Assembly: GCA_036266155.1 (NCBI GenBank)
Contig: DATANR010000258.1
Coordinates: 1 to 47,032 of the forward strand
Direction: 5' to 3'
DNA length: 47,032 nucleotides
DNA from: SIAJ01 sp036266155
GTDB taxonomy: Bacteria > Planctomycetota > Planctomycetia > Gemmatales > Gemmataceae
Shown here piece after piece: positions 8,216-17,726 of this stretch. Numbering within the stretch: the stretch's first letter is position 1; the number at the start of each line of letters is the position of its first letter. The notes beneath the pieces were generated by a model that ran no database searches, was not told the origin of the DNA, and saw nothing but the letters and a program-made list of their open reading frames with translations. A program made the translations under genes and the position numbers.

Positions 8216-11200
8216 CTATTTCACGATCACGCGCACATCTTTCGCCGGGCCGACGTCCGGCGTGACGCGCACCCAGAACATTCCCTTGGCAAACCCCGCG
8301 GTGATCTCCAGCACGAAATCTTTGTCGTCTTCCTTCATCGTGATCGTTTCCGGCACCTTGATCTCGCTGCCAGGCGATGGCTCCAACTTGAGCGTGAACT
8401 TGCCTTCGTAGAGCGGCCCGATGTCGGCCGGCACCCGCACGGTCACCTTCTGGCCGGCCGTCACGCTCACCGGTGCGGGCGGCGGCGTCACCGTGATTTG
8501 CTTGATCCGTTCCTCACCTCGAATCTTGATCACTTCGAGAACTTTCCGGGCATTGATTTCGCCGCTGATCAGTTCTTCCAGGATCGTAATACTCTTCTTC
8601 AGGTCGAGCCCCTGACCAATGCCGCTGCGGATGTCACGCAGAATCGCCAGTAACGAGGTCAACCGCGACTGCGCCTCGAACGCCACCTCGGCCGGCGGCT
8701 GCCGGTTGGACATGATGTCGCTCTGGAATTTGCCGTATACCTCTTCGGTCTTCGGGAAGCACACACCGGAGTCGGTCGCCAGGACGCTATTCAACCGGCC
8801 GACGACCTTGGTTTCGATGTCGCGGATCAGGGTCTCGGGCAAGCGGTTCGCCTTGAACTCCAGCAAGATGCGGCTGTAGTCGGTCGCGACCTCGGCCGTC
8901 ACGTCCTTGGCCTTGGACAGCAACTCGCTGAGTTCGTTGGCACGCGTCTGTTCCGGCAGGAACTGGTCCGGTTGCTGCAAGCTGGGTATGCGCGCCACCA
9001 TGGAACGCAGCTTGTTGTCCATGTCGGCGAGCCGGCGAATCGCGTCGTCAAGTTTGTCGGCCAGTCCCGACTCCTCACGCGAAATCTCGGATAACAACTC
9101 ACCGTCGGAAACGAGTTTGAAGACCAGCGACTCTTTGTTTTGCGCGACGCCGGGGCTGTCGGCCTCGACGTTGGTGTCGACGGCGATGATGTTCAGCGTC
9201 AGCACATAGATCCGCTGGGCCTCGGTTTCGCCCGTCTTCTTGAGCCCGGCCGCCAGCTTCTTCAAATCGAAGCCGACTTCCTCACGTACGGCATCTGGCG
9301 GGAAGACGACGAGGTCAACCACCGTCCGATCCGACCCCAAGGGTCGTGGTCCGACGAGCCTGCCTTCGAGATCCTCCACCGACACTTGTCGCGTGCGGTT
9401 GGTGTACTCGGCCGCGAACTGCGGCACCGGCACGCGGTCGCTCACCGTCGCCAGGGCCGGGCGGACGCGCGGCAAGTTTTCGATGAGCGCCGCCATGCGA
9501 TAGAGCGGGTCGCCGAGCGATGGCAACACCGGCACCGTGTTGAAGAACCACGCCGCGTACTCGGCACGCTTGGCGGTGACGGCCAGCGGCTCGATTTCAG
9601 AGTAGCTGAACACGTACTCGACGCGGTTGAGCCCCTTGTCGTCGCGGATCTTGCTTTCCTTGGTGAACGGGATCAGCGCCTGCGGCGTGCACATGTACAT
9701 ACCGCCGACCTTGCGGATCACGTCGACGACCACGTCGACTTCCGGCGGCCGATCTTCTTCGACCACGATCTGCACGGCCCGCTTCGACGTGACGCCGTCG
9801 GTGTCGCGGAGGAAGATGTCGAAATCGGTCTGCCGATTGACAAAGCGCTTGGCCGCAGCCGTGAAGTCAATGCGGATGTTGTGGCCGTCGGTAATCGGCA
9901 ATGCAATCGGCTCGGGGTCGGTCACCTCGGCCTCGATGCCGGGGAATTTCCCTGCTTTGGGCAGGATCATTGCTTCCTTGAGTTCCTTGTCCGACCGGCC
10001 ATAGAGCACGAACTCTGTGCCCATCGGGATGTCGAAACGCGAGCGGTCGCCGGTCAGGGACACGACCTGATCCTTCAAGACGTGCTTGCGGCCCTTGAGC
10101 TTCCGCGGGTCGGTTGTGTACGGTTTCAGTTCGTCGGGCAGGTCCTTCGCCTCGGCGTATGGGGCCTTGTGATACAAGTACGCCGGGTGATACTCGTCGC
10201 GCTTGAGTTCCTGGAGCATCGGCGGCGGGACGAGTGTGATCTGCTTCGTCGGCGTGTAATAATTCTCGCCGCGGGCGTGGAACTTGACGGTCTCCTTCAG
10301 GTCGGACAGCGTGCCGGTAAACTCGTTGTTCTGGCCTTCCTTGCGCAGGCTCATGGTCACGCGCGTCTTGGCGCCCCAGTACGACAACTCCACGTCGTCC
10401 GGAATCTTGAGCTTGCGAATCGTCCGCGACATCGAGGAATCGGCAGCCCGGTCTTCGAGCTTCTGGATCGTGGCCGCGATGCCGTCGAGGTCCGACTGGA
10501 ACTTGGCGGCGAGGATTTCCGTGACGTCCGGCGAATTGACGAACACCTGCTCGACGCGATCGACGGGCCACTGTGCCGGGTCTTCGGGCACCGTCGCCAT
10601 GTCGGCCGGCAAGTTCGGCGCGGAGAACGGATGGGCGGCCCCGTAGAGGAACGGGCCGTAGTCGACGGAGAAGCGGGCGTCGCGGACCGGTTGCAAAGGC
10701 AACTTGCTCGCAGTCACGCCAACTTTGTCTAGGTCCGCCCACATCATCGGCCGCCAGCCGACCGCCGCCTTCGAGTCGGCGATTACCCACCTGTACGCGG
10801 CCACGCGCAGCCGCGGCGACGGCACATCACGGCCGATGCGCATCTCGTCGCCGGGGAAATTGACGACTTCGAGATACGCCCGCCGCGGCCACGGAGTGTT
10901 CGCGAGCAGCACGTCGCGCTCGGCGAGGATCGTCGACACTTCGCGGAAGTCGTGCACGAACTTGCCCGGCGGCGTCTTGGTGATCGCACAAACGGCCACG
11001 CCCGTCAGCAGGAAGAACCCGAGTGTGATCGCGACAAACGTCCCGGCCTGAACCCAGAGCCGCCGCCAGTTGAAGACCTTCTGCACCGGCACCTGATCGA
11101 TCTTCTCGCGGACGTCGTCGATCGTCTTCTGGATCATGGCCGTCGAGTAGCCGTACTTCTTCGACCACTCGAAATCGGCGAGCTGCACAGCTGAAATCAG

Positions 11201-11575
11201 CCGATCGCCGAGGATATGCGGGTAGCGCTTCTCGAGAATGAGGGCAAGCGACGCGTGGCTGAAATCGCGCGTGAGCCGCAGCACGATCTTGGTGACCACC
11301 ACCGCCAATAACGCACCGATGGCGAGGACGAGAGCGACGACGCGGAAGCCGACGTGCGCTTCCAGCGCCCAGTCGAAGCTGAACAACTTGAACACGCCGT
11401 AATCGAGCAGCATCGCCACCCAGAACCATGCGGCCAGGAACAGCAGGATGGCAAGGACGCCCTCAATTGACACGTACCGGCGAATGATCCCGCGCAACCG
11501 ACCGAGCGGATGGGCGATCTTCGGGTCGACGGACGTGTGCTCCGGCGGCGCGTAATCGGTGATGTTCATCGGCAT
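8216..11575 (-). CDS. DUF4175-like large membrane protein
   Basis: About 1119 aa; ATG at 11575 or 11569 (MPMNITDY), as neither has a clear ribosome site and the longer TTG frame starts inside a hairpin. Three membrane spans lie near residues 38-57, 74-98 and 176-200, the second pair separated by a cytoplasmic helical stretch with LEKRYPHILGDRLISAVQL. A very long extracytoplasmic region of beta-sandwich-like and helical segments follows, ending in a small beta domain. The N-terminal layout (two spans, the ERYP..GDRL motif, third span) matches the DUF4175 type found next to MoxR/BatA genes. It probably builds or anchors an envelope complex with the vWA proteins encoded upstream. No enzyme motif seen. 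Confidence 0.75.
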   Translation of the reverse strand: MPMNITDYAPPEHTSVDPKIAHPLGRLRGIIRRYVSIEGVLAILLFLAAWFWVAMLLDYGVFKLFSFDWALEAHVGFRVVALVLAIGALLAVVVTKIVLRLTRDFSHASLALILEKRYPHILGDRLISAVQLADFEWSKKYGYSTAMIQKTIDDVREKIDQVPVQKVFNWRRLWVQAGTFVAITLGFFLLTGVAVCAITKTPPGKFVHDFREVSTILAERDVLLANTPWPRRAYLEVVNFPGDEMRIGRDVPSPRLRVAAYRWVIADSKAAVGWRPMMWADLDKVGVTASKLPLQPVRDARFSVDYGPFLYGAAHPFSAPNLPADMATVPEDPAQWPVDRVEQVFVNSPDVTEILAAKFQSDLDGIAATIQKLEDRAADSSMSRTIRKLKIPDDVELSYWGAKTRVTMSLRKEGQNNEFTGTLSDLKETVKFHARGENYYTPTKQITLVPPPMLQELKRDEYHPAYLYHKAPYAEAKDLPDELKPYTTDPRKLKGRKHVLKDQVVSLTGDRSRFDIPMGTEFVLYGRSDKELKEAMILPKAGKFPGIEAEVTDPEPIALPITDGHNIRIDFTAAAKRFVNRQTDFDIFLRDTDGVTSKRAVQIVVEEDRPPEVDVVVDVIRKVGGMYMCTPQALIPFTKESKIRDDKGLNRVEYVFSYSEIEPLAVTAKRAEYAAWFFNTVPVLPSLGDPLYRMAALIENLPRVRPALATVSDRVPVPQFAAEYTNRTRQVSVEDLEGRLVGPRPLGSDRTVVDLVVFPPDAVREEVGFDLKKLAAGLKKTGETEAQRIYVLTLNIIAVDTNVEADSPGVAQNKESLVFKLVSDGELLSEISREESGLADKLDDAIRRLADMDNKLRSMVARIPSLQQPDQFLPEQTRANELSELLSKAKDVTAEVATDYSRILLEFKANRLPETLIRDIETKVVGRLNSVLATDSGVCFPKTEEVYGKFQSDIMSNRQPPAEVAFEAQSRLTSLLAILRDIRSGIGQGLDLKKSITILEELISGEINARKVLEVIKIRGEERIKQITVTPPPAPVSVTAGQKVTVRVPADIGPLYEGKFTLKLEPSPGSEIKVPETITMKEDDKDFVLEITAGFAKGMFWVRVTPDVGPAKDVRVIVK

Positions 11576-11592
11576 AAATAGATACCCATTCG

Positions 11593-11630
11593 CGCTACGC
11601 CGCAATTGGCTCGCCGCTTGCGGCGTAGCG
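11593..11630 (-). terminator. Hairpin between vWA gene and DUF4175-like gene
   Basis: CGCTACGCCGCAA pairs perfectly with TTGCGGCGTAGCG around a 12-base loop, directly after the stop at 11633. No U-tract. As the two genes otherwise look co-transcribed, it may tune expression or mRNA decay. Confidence 0.5.
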
Positions 11631-11632
11631 GG

Positions 11633-14600
11633 TCACGCCAGCTTCAACAACTTCCGCGTCAACCACTCCATCGACAACAACCCGACGCACACGAGCAACA
11701 TCGCCCCGAGCCGCTGCGGCTTGTCCGAATACCAGCTCGTTAGGAAGTGCGGCAACTCGACGCCCTTGTCCCAATAATCCTCGACCGCCCCGCGATTGCG
11801 GGCGACCTTCACATCGCCCTTGAAGCACTCGGGGATCATCTTCAGCGACTCATCGTCGCCGAACTTGAACGCGAGCCGCTTGCTCTCGGCGCCCGACATC
11901 GTCGCCGTTTGCAGTCTGGTCAACAGCCCGGCGTCGCTCACCGGCATGTCGGCCAGCGGCGTCGCGAGTGAATACAGCGCCTTGATGTCCGGCTTCGTGT
12001 TGTCGAGTTCCGGGTTCGACGTGCGAATCAGGAACTTCTGATTCAACGTCTCGGTCGAACTCGGAATCTCGACGTCGACGCGCCAGGTGCCCGGCGGATA
12101 TTTCTCCGCGTTCGCAAGTTGGGCACGCTGGAAGTAGCCCTCCCACTTATCCGGGCCCTTCTTTGGGGCCATGCGGAACTCGTGCGTGAACTTTGCGTGA
12201 TAAATCGCCTTCGCCTTGGCGATAGCGTCGTCGCCCGTGAGCTTCTCGATCTCGACCGGATACTTCTCCAGTTCGACCGGCTTGAACGTGATCTTCGGCT
12301 CCGTCTTTTGCTCCACCGCTTGCAGTGATGCGTCGAGGAGTTGAGCGGTCACGCGAATGTAGCCGCCCGTACCGACGGCCGGCGACATGAGGATGCGGCC
12401 ACGCCGTGTTTGCTTGCGCCGGCTGCCGGCCGCGAGGTAGCGCGTGAACTTGGTCCAGAAGCGTTCGAAGTAGTCGTCCTTGTATTGCCGCAGCCGCCAA
12501 ATCTCCGGCGAGCCGATCCAAGCGCTGCGTCCCTGGCCGTATTGCATGACGGCCAGCCACGGCGGCGTCTTGCCGTCCGGCATCTTGATCGTGTTCGGGT
12601 CAGGAAAACGCGCGATCGGCGTCGTGACCGGCTTGATGTCGCGCAACGGGAAGTAATTGAAGAAGCCGCGCAGGATGCGCGCCTTGTCGTCCCGATCTTC
12701 GCGGCCAGTGAAGAACAATTCCCAGGCCATCTCCACCTTCTGCTGCGAGTCGTCGAGCTTCATGAAGTCGAGTTCGCCGCCCAGGTTCTCGAACTCGAGA
12801 CGCCAAGGCATGTTCGCCGTGCGCTTGGCGCCCGATAGATCAGGGTCGCCCGGCATGACCGGCAGGATGTCGAGCAGCGGCTTGAATTTCTCGTCGTCGG
12901 ACGGCCGCGCCAGGTGTTTGGTGAAAATGTGCCCGGCCACGAAGCAGATGCCGCCCGCTTGCAAGTCGACCCAGGTCCGGAGCATCTCGGTCTGCTCCTT
13001 GGTCAGGGCGTCCCAGTCGACGTCGAACGCGATCACCACGTCGTACTTGGCGAGGTTGTACCACTTCGTGTCCGCGTTCTCGGCCGCGCCGTCGTCGACG
13101 ATGACAAGCCGATCCGGGAAGTGCGTGAGCTGCCGTTCCTTTTCGTCGAGCAGGTTAATGAGCCCGTCGCGGCCGCCGGCGTTTTGCACGTACAGGCTCA
13201 CGTCCGCCTTGTCGCGGAGAAACTGCGTGAGCAGGAACTGGACGTCGCGGTTCGGGGCGGAGCAGATGACCAGCACGCGGGCCGCCTTCTTCTGCACCTT
13301 GATCTTCACCCAATCGCTGACGTGTTCCTTGTCCTGGAAGCGTTCGCCCTCAACGCGCGGCGTGACCGCCCGCACCATCCAGGGGTCGTTGCTCGTGCCT
13401 TCGACGAGTTGCTTCGGATTGTCCTTGTCGCGTAGCTGCTCCGGCAGCTTGTCGTTGGCCGGGTCGATGACGATTTCGGCCTGGGCGTGCGGCGGCTCGC
13501 CGGGCAGATAGGACACATCCGGGGCCGGGATGCGGATGATGCCGCCGTCCTTCGGCAGCTTGATTTCAAGGAAGATCTGCGCCTTTTGCCCGACCAGCCC
13601 GTCGCCGTCTTGCTCGACGATGACCTTGAATCCTTCGTCCGGCGGCGTCTGATCCGGGGCCTGCACGTCGGTGATGCGGACGCCGATGCTCTTGAGTTCG
13701 CTGCCGACGGCGACGGTGAAGATCGGGATGCTCTCGCGCTTGGCACGGACCTTCAGATCGTCCAAGGCCGCATTCGATCCGCCGCCGGAGCCGCCGAGGT
13801 TGCTCTGGCCGTCGGAGAACACGATGATCCCCTGGACCATGTTCCCGGCCTCGCGGTTGACCACGGACAGGACGGAATCGGGAACGTTGGTGGCGGTGCC
13901 GATCGACCGGGCGACGTCGACGCGTGCGAGCAGCTTTTCGCGATGAGCGTTGAGGGCGGCCCGATCGTCGTCCGTCAGGTCGGCCGGGATCGCGTCTTCC
14001 TTGGCGTCGTGCCATTTCATCGCCCAGTCGGCATTGCCGACCGCGTTGCCATCCCAGATGCGTGTCGCCTTGACCTTGGCCGCCCCTTCGTCGGAAAGCC
14101 CGCGCAGCAGCCACGGCTTGAAGTCGTAGGAAGCGAAAGCCTGCCAGTCGTCGCTCTTCCAGGCACGGCCCGGCAACGTGTCGAGAACGCCGCCCGCCTT
14201 CGCGACCTTGTTCATCGGCACCGCGTCGCTGCCTTCGCCCTTCGTCAGGAGCTGAGCGTCCTCGTCGAGCCGATTGCCAAAGCGATAGAGGTAGACCGGA
14301 TTCTTATCGAGAATCGACTTGATGAAGCCGATCTTGTCATCGGAGAGGAAGTCCATCACGCGGGCGAGCCGAGTGGCCGCCTTCGACCCTTGCGGGCCCG
14401 ACGGTGAATCGCTGATCTGGGCCATCGAGTCGGAGACGTCGATCACGACCAGCACGCGCGAGTGCTTTTCCGTCCGTTCGTAACCTTGCTTGGCCGGCAT
14501 CAGGAACATCAGGGCGAGCAGCAGGTAAACGGCAATGCGGGTGAGTGCCAGCGGCAGCGCCCAGTACCAACGAACCGTCCGCGAGTCCTTGACGTACATC

Positions 14601-14749
14601 CACGCAACGAACGCGATGCCGACAAGCAGCACGACCGCCATGATGAGCAGCCACCAGCGGCCGTCCTTCTCGACCCCGAAGACCTTGAAGGTCTCCGTGA
14701 GCCGGCGAAAGACGAATTCGGACTCGACCTGGGTGTCCTGATCAATCAT
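11633..14749 (-). CDS. vWA-domain membrane protein with amidotransferase-like region
   Basis: 1038 aa; ATG at 14749 with GGAG about 8 bases upstream. Two N-terminal spans (about 34-52 and 63-85) are followed by a von Willebrand factor A domain with the metal-site motif D104-V-S106-D-S108 and, later, GIIVFSDGQSNLGG. A central segment (VVIAFDVDWDALT...AGGICFVAGH, roughly residues 565-620) resembles the class I glutamine-amidotransferase-like fold often fused to these proteins, without an obvious catalytic Cys. A last hydrophobic segment lies near 1012-1025. It is placed between the BatA-like and DUF4175-like genes. A role in envelope integrity together with MoxR ATPase is inferred from the conserved neighbourhood. 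Confidence 0.85.
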   Translation of the reverse strand: MIDQDTQVESEFVFRRLTETFKVFGVEKDGRWWLLIMAVVLLVGIAFVAWMYVKDSRTVRWYWALPLALTRIAVYLLLALMFLMPAKQGYERTEKHSRVLVVIDVSDSMAQISDSPSGPQGSKAATRLARVMDFLSDDKIGFIKSILDKNPVYLYRFGNRLDEDAQLLTKGEGSDAVPMNKVAKAGGVLDTLPGRAWKSDDWQAFASYDFKPWLLRGLSDEGAAKVKATRIWDGNAVGNADWAMKWHDAKEDAIPADLTDDDRAALNAHREKLLARVDVARSIGTATNVPDSVLSVVNREAGNMVQGIIVFSDGQSNLGGSGGGSNAALDDLKVRAKRESIPIFTVAVGSELKSIGVRITDVQAPDQTPPDEGFKVIVEQDGDGLVGQKAQIFLEIKLPKDGGIIRIPAPDVSYLPGEPPHAQAEIVIDPANDKLPEQLRDKDNPKQLVEGTSNDPWMVRAVTPRVEGERFQDKEHVSDWVKIKVQKKAARVLVICSAPNRDVQFLLTQFLRDKADVSLYVQNAGGRDGLINLLDEKERQLTHFPDRLVIVDDGAAENADTKWYNLAKYDVVIAFDVDWDALTKEQTEMLRTWVDLQAGGICFVAGHIFTKHLARPSDDEKFKPLLDILPVMPGDPDLSGAKRTANMPWRLEFENLGGELDFMKLDDSQQKVEMAWELFFTGREDRDDKARILRGFFNYFPLRDIKPVTTPIARFPDPNTIKMPDGKTPPWLAVMQYGQGRSAWIGSPEIWRLRQYKDDYFERFWTKFTRYLAAGSRRKQTRRGRILMSPAVGTGGYIRVTAQLLDASLQAVEQKTEPKITFKPVELEKYPVEIEKLTGDDAIAKAKAIYHAKFTHEFRMAPKKGPDKWEGYFQRAQLANAEKYPPGTWRVDVEIPSSTETLNQKFLIRTSNPELDNTKPDIKALYSLATPLADMPVSDAGLLTRLQTATMSGAESKRLAFKFGDDESLKMIPECFKGDVKVARNRGAVEDYWDKGVELPHFLTSWYSDKPQRLGAMLLVCVGLLSMEWLTRKLLKLA

Positions 14750-14760
14750 TGCTGTCTCCA

Positions 14761-14831
14761 GGGTATGGGGTATGGGGGGTAGGGTTTATCAAACCCCGTT
14801 CCTCAAACCCTATCCCCTATACCCCATACCC
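14761..14831. repeat. Imperfect palindrome of GGGTATGGGG units
   Basis: GGGTATGGGGTATGGGGGGT with AGGGTTT (14761-14787) pairs, with two mismatches, with AAACCCTATCCCC...CATACCC (14805-14831). It fills the whole gap between the BatA-like stop and the vWA start and resembles the other palindromic spacers of this block in design but not in sequence. Confidence 0.75.
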
Positions 14832-14834
14832 AAC

Positions 14835-17648
14835 TCAGGCCATCGCCGGCTGACCCATACCCACCGGCGCCGCGCTCGTTGCCTCACTCGGTCGCGTGTG
14901 GAAGCTCAGCCGAACCGCCATCGCCTGCTCAAAAATCAACACCAACAGCATGATCAAATAAATCCACGGGCTCTCGGACAGATCCTTGCGCTTCGACAGA
15001 AGCTGCGTCTTGTACGCGTCATCCGGGTCCGACGCCGTGTGCAACGGCGACTTGGCCGCGATCTGCGTGATGTCGTCCGAGTTCGCTCGCGCGAGATTGC
15101 CTTCGGCGAGCGCGTCAACGTTATATGGCAGGGCTCGATAGTCGGGCTTCGTGGCGCCGAGTTCCGGGCCCTTGCCGCCGCCCGTTCGTTTTTCGAGGAA
15201 CTTGTAAACGTACACGCCGGGCTCGTTCTTGCCGTCCGCGACCGTCAACTGGAAGTTGCCGCCCTTCTCCGCCAACTGGTCAGTGCCGATCGGCTTGAAC
15301 ACCGCCTTGTTCGACTTGGCGTCCTCGAAGTAGAACCACTTCTGCACCTTCGTGTCGTATGCGGCCTTGTCGAGCGCGAAGTCAAAGGCATTGCCGAGCA
15401 CGAGGTTGGCGTCGGTTCCCGAACTGGCCAGGTAGCCCTGCATGTTGATCATCATCGGCGGGTAGTACGCCTTGCCGGCCCCTTCGAGGTCGTTCCATGA
15501 AGCGCCCGCCGAAGTCATGAACGCGACGACGCGGCCCTTGCCGAACGGTTTCGTCACGAACAGGGGGTCGCCGTACTTCACCTCGTCGCGCAGCTTCTGA
15601 ACCTCTTCCTTGAAGGCCGCGTTCTCCGACATGGCCCAGAAGTCAACCAGGCTCGGCTTCTTGGCCGCGGCATCGTCATTGCCCTTGTACTCGAGTAACA
15701 GGTCCAGGGTCTGGCCGAGCACATACAACTCGGCCGTCGAGCCGGCGACCTTGCGCAGCTCGCCCCGAATTTCACGCAACACCGGAATGAACTTCTCGGT
15801 CTTCGGATTCGGCTTGTCGATGAATTGCGTTTGCAGTTTGTCGGTTAGGTCGTTCGCGGCCTTGGTGTAGTTGTCGATCGGTTTGGTGTTCTGCAGGTAG
15901 ACGAGCGTTTCGACGCCGCTCAGGCCGCCGCGGAGTTGCTGCTGATTGACGGCGACATAACGGTCGATCACGACGAAGTTGAAGAACTTTTCGTACTCGT
16001 CTTCCTTCACCATCTGGCCGCGGTTGTCCTTGTACAGCTTCTCCAGGGCCGGATGGTTCTGCATTTCCTTGCGCACGAGGAGCTTCTTGTTCCAGGTGAA
16101 CATGCGGCGGATGCGCTCGGTGATGCGCTTGTCGTCCGGGACATCGGTGCCGATGAGCTTGTCGAGCGGGACGGGGAAGATGCCCTCGCCCTTGCGATAG
16201 AGTTTTTCGTTGTACTCGCCGATCACGTCCGATTTGATCGACGGCCCCATGAAGAACGCGAGGCCGCCGCCGCCCTTGACGTAGTCTTCAAGATTCTTGC
16301 GCGCCAGATCGCTGATGCGCGGCACATCGCACAGGTAGATCGCCGCGTACGGTTGCAGGTTCAAGTTCTCCAGATCGGAAATGCTCTTGAGCTGCACGTC
16401 GTAACCCTTGATCGGCGCCGTGAACAGCGTCTGCAGGAAGTACGACTCGGCTTCCTTGGTGCGGCGCGTCGTCGGGTTGTTGTCGACGAAGAGGATCGGC
16501 ACGCGATCGCGGACTTCGACGACCGTGTAACGCACGTTGTCCGCCTGGATGCCGCCGGTTTCCCCTTCGAGGTGAACGCTGACGAGGTTGAAACGCAAAG
16601 GCAGGCCGGCATTCTCGCCCTCGTCGGACTCATCCTCGGCGCCGCGTTGGAGGCCGGAGCCGAGATTGATCTTGGCGATCGCTTCGCCGTTCGGCGGGAT
16701 CGAGGGAATCGCCACCGAGCCATCCTCGCGAATCGCGCCGTTGACGCGCGTCCGCAGGAAGACGGCCTTCTTCTCGCTGTTCGAGTAGTTGTGTACGCGG
16801 ACGGTGAATTCGACTTCCTTGTTCTTCGGAACGATGCGGGCGTCCGGAGCGAAGTCGACGATGGAAAGATTGTCGCTGGCAAGCGGTGACTTCAACTGTG
16901 GCGTCCGTTCAGGGGCGACGCAGTCGAGCAGATGGATCTTCACGCCCGCGGTCTTCAGGTCCTCGAATGCCTTGCCGACCGATTCCTTGTTGCGGTCGCC
17001 CCAGTCGACGCCGCGGAAGTCGCTGATCACGTGCAGCACGTGGTCCATGTTCTGTTCGCGTTCGAACTCTTCGGCTGCCTTCTTGAGGCCGTCAGTCAGT
17101 TCGACGTGACGGAGCGAAGCCTGGTATGGCGCCAGCGCCGTGCCCAAATCGGCGACACTGGTTGGATTGAGTCGACCTACAGAACGCGGCTCGCCGACTT
17201 CCGAGAGGCGGATGACGGTGCAATACTGCGGGCTAGTTGCCTGGGCGGCCGTCGAGGCAATTTGGTTGACAGCTAGACGTTTTGCCTCTTCGAACGCTGA
17301 CCGCGATGCGCCGTCTTCCCCGCGGATAGTGTCGCTCGTCGAGAGTGTGTCGTCGATCAGGATGATGTGGATCGTATTCCGCCCCTGGCCGCTGGCGTCA
17401 TTGCAGCCGACGAAGCGGGCGAGCAACAGGCCGAGCAGCAAGCACAACAAGATGCGCAAGGCGAGCAGGATCATCTGCTCGATAATGAGCTTCCGCCGCG
17501 ACCGCTTCTGCGACTTGAGCAGAAACTCCATCGCCGCAAACCGAATGCGCTTGTAGCGCATTCGATTGATGAGATGGATGATGATGGGGCTGCTGATGAG
17601 CAGGGCCCCGGCGATCATCGTGAACGGGTTGGCGAAGAGGGATAGCAT
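14835..17648 (-). CDS. BatA-like membrane protein with degenerate vWA domain
   Basis: 937 aa. The N-terminus (MLSLFANPFTMIAGALLISS, then HLINRMRYKRIRFAAMEFL and a second span LALRILLCLLLGLLLARF) is a clear BatA/aerotolerance-regulator N-terminal domain. A vWA-like domain follows whose metal site reads DDTLS instead of DxSxS. Next come a beta-sandwich region, an amidotransferase-like region (AAIYLCDVPRI...GGGLAFFMGP), a helical part, and a final membrane span near residues 895-915 (WIYLIMLLVLIFEQAMAV). It belongs to the MoxR-DUF58-BatA cluster and is likely a MoxR partner at the inner membrane. The Thr in the metal motif may weaken ion binding. Confidence 0.85.
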   Translation of the reverse strand: MLSLFANPFTMIAGALLISSPIIIHLINRMRYKRIRFAAMEFLLKSQKRSRRKLIIEQMILLALRILLCLLLGLLLARFVGCNDASGQGRNTIHIILIDDTLSTSDTIRGEDGASRSAFEEAKRLAVNQIASTAAQATSPQYCTVIRLSEVGEPRSVGRLNPTSVADLGTALAPYQASLRHVELTDGLKKAAEEFEREQNMDHVLHVISDFRGVDWGDRNKESVGKAFEDLKTAGVKIHLLDCVAPERTPQLKSPLASDNLSIVDFAPDARIVPKNKEVEFTVRVHNYSNSEKKAVFLRTRVNGAIREDGSVAIPSIPPNGEAIAKINLGSGLQRGAEDESDEGENAGLPLRFNLVSVHLEGETGGIQADNVRYTVVEVRDRVPILFVDNNPTTRRTKEAESYFLQTLFTAPIKGYDVQLKSISDLENLNLQPYAAIYLCDVPRISDLARKNLEDYVKGGGGLAFFMGPSIKSDVIGEYNEKLYRKGEGIFPVPLDKLIGTDVPDDKRITERIRRMFTWNKKLLVRKEMQNHPALEKLYKDNRGQMVKEDEYEKFFNFVVIDRYVAVNQQQLRGGLSGVETLVYLQNTKPIDNYTKAANDLTDKLQTQFIDKPNPKTEKFIPVLREIRGELRKVAGSTAELYVLGQTLDLLLEYKGNDDAAAKKPSLVDFWAMSENAAFKEEVQKLRDEVKYGDPLFVTKPFGKGRVVAFMTSAGASWNDLEGAGKAYYPPMMINMQGYLASSGTDANLVLGNAFDFALDKAAYDTKVQKWFYFEDAKSNKAVFKPIGTDQLAEKGGNFQLTVADGKNEPGVYVYKFLEKRTGGGKGPELGATKPDYRALPYNVDALAEGNLARANSDDITQIAAKSPLHTASDPDDAYKTQLLSKRKDLSESPWIYLIMLLVLIFEQAMAVRLSFHTRPSEATSAAPVGMGQPAMA

Positions 17649-17683
17649 TCCTGGTTGTCGCTCTTGGTGCCCGATGCCGAATA

Positions 17684-17716
17684 GGACGAATACGTCCGAC
17701 GGGACCCATAGGTCCC
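17684..17716. repeat. Two small palindromes of the GGGAC-CATA type
   Basis: GGACGaataCGTCC (17684-17697) and GGGACCcataGGTCCC (17701-17716) lie side by side between the DUF58 stop and the BatA-like start. The second resembles the ATGGGAC repeat units in the next two upstream spacers. Confidence 0.6.
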
Positions 17717-17726
17717 ATTCAGAAAA

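Noticed and set aside
9140..10732. A 530-codon open frame opposite the DUF4175-like gene
   Set aside because: It is a GC-rich shadow; the translation is Arg/His-rich and shows no domain, while the minus strand has a clear membrane protein.
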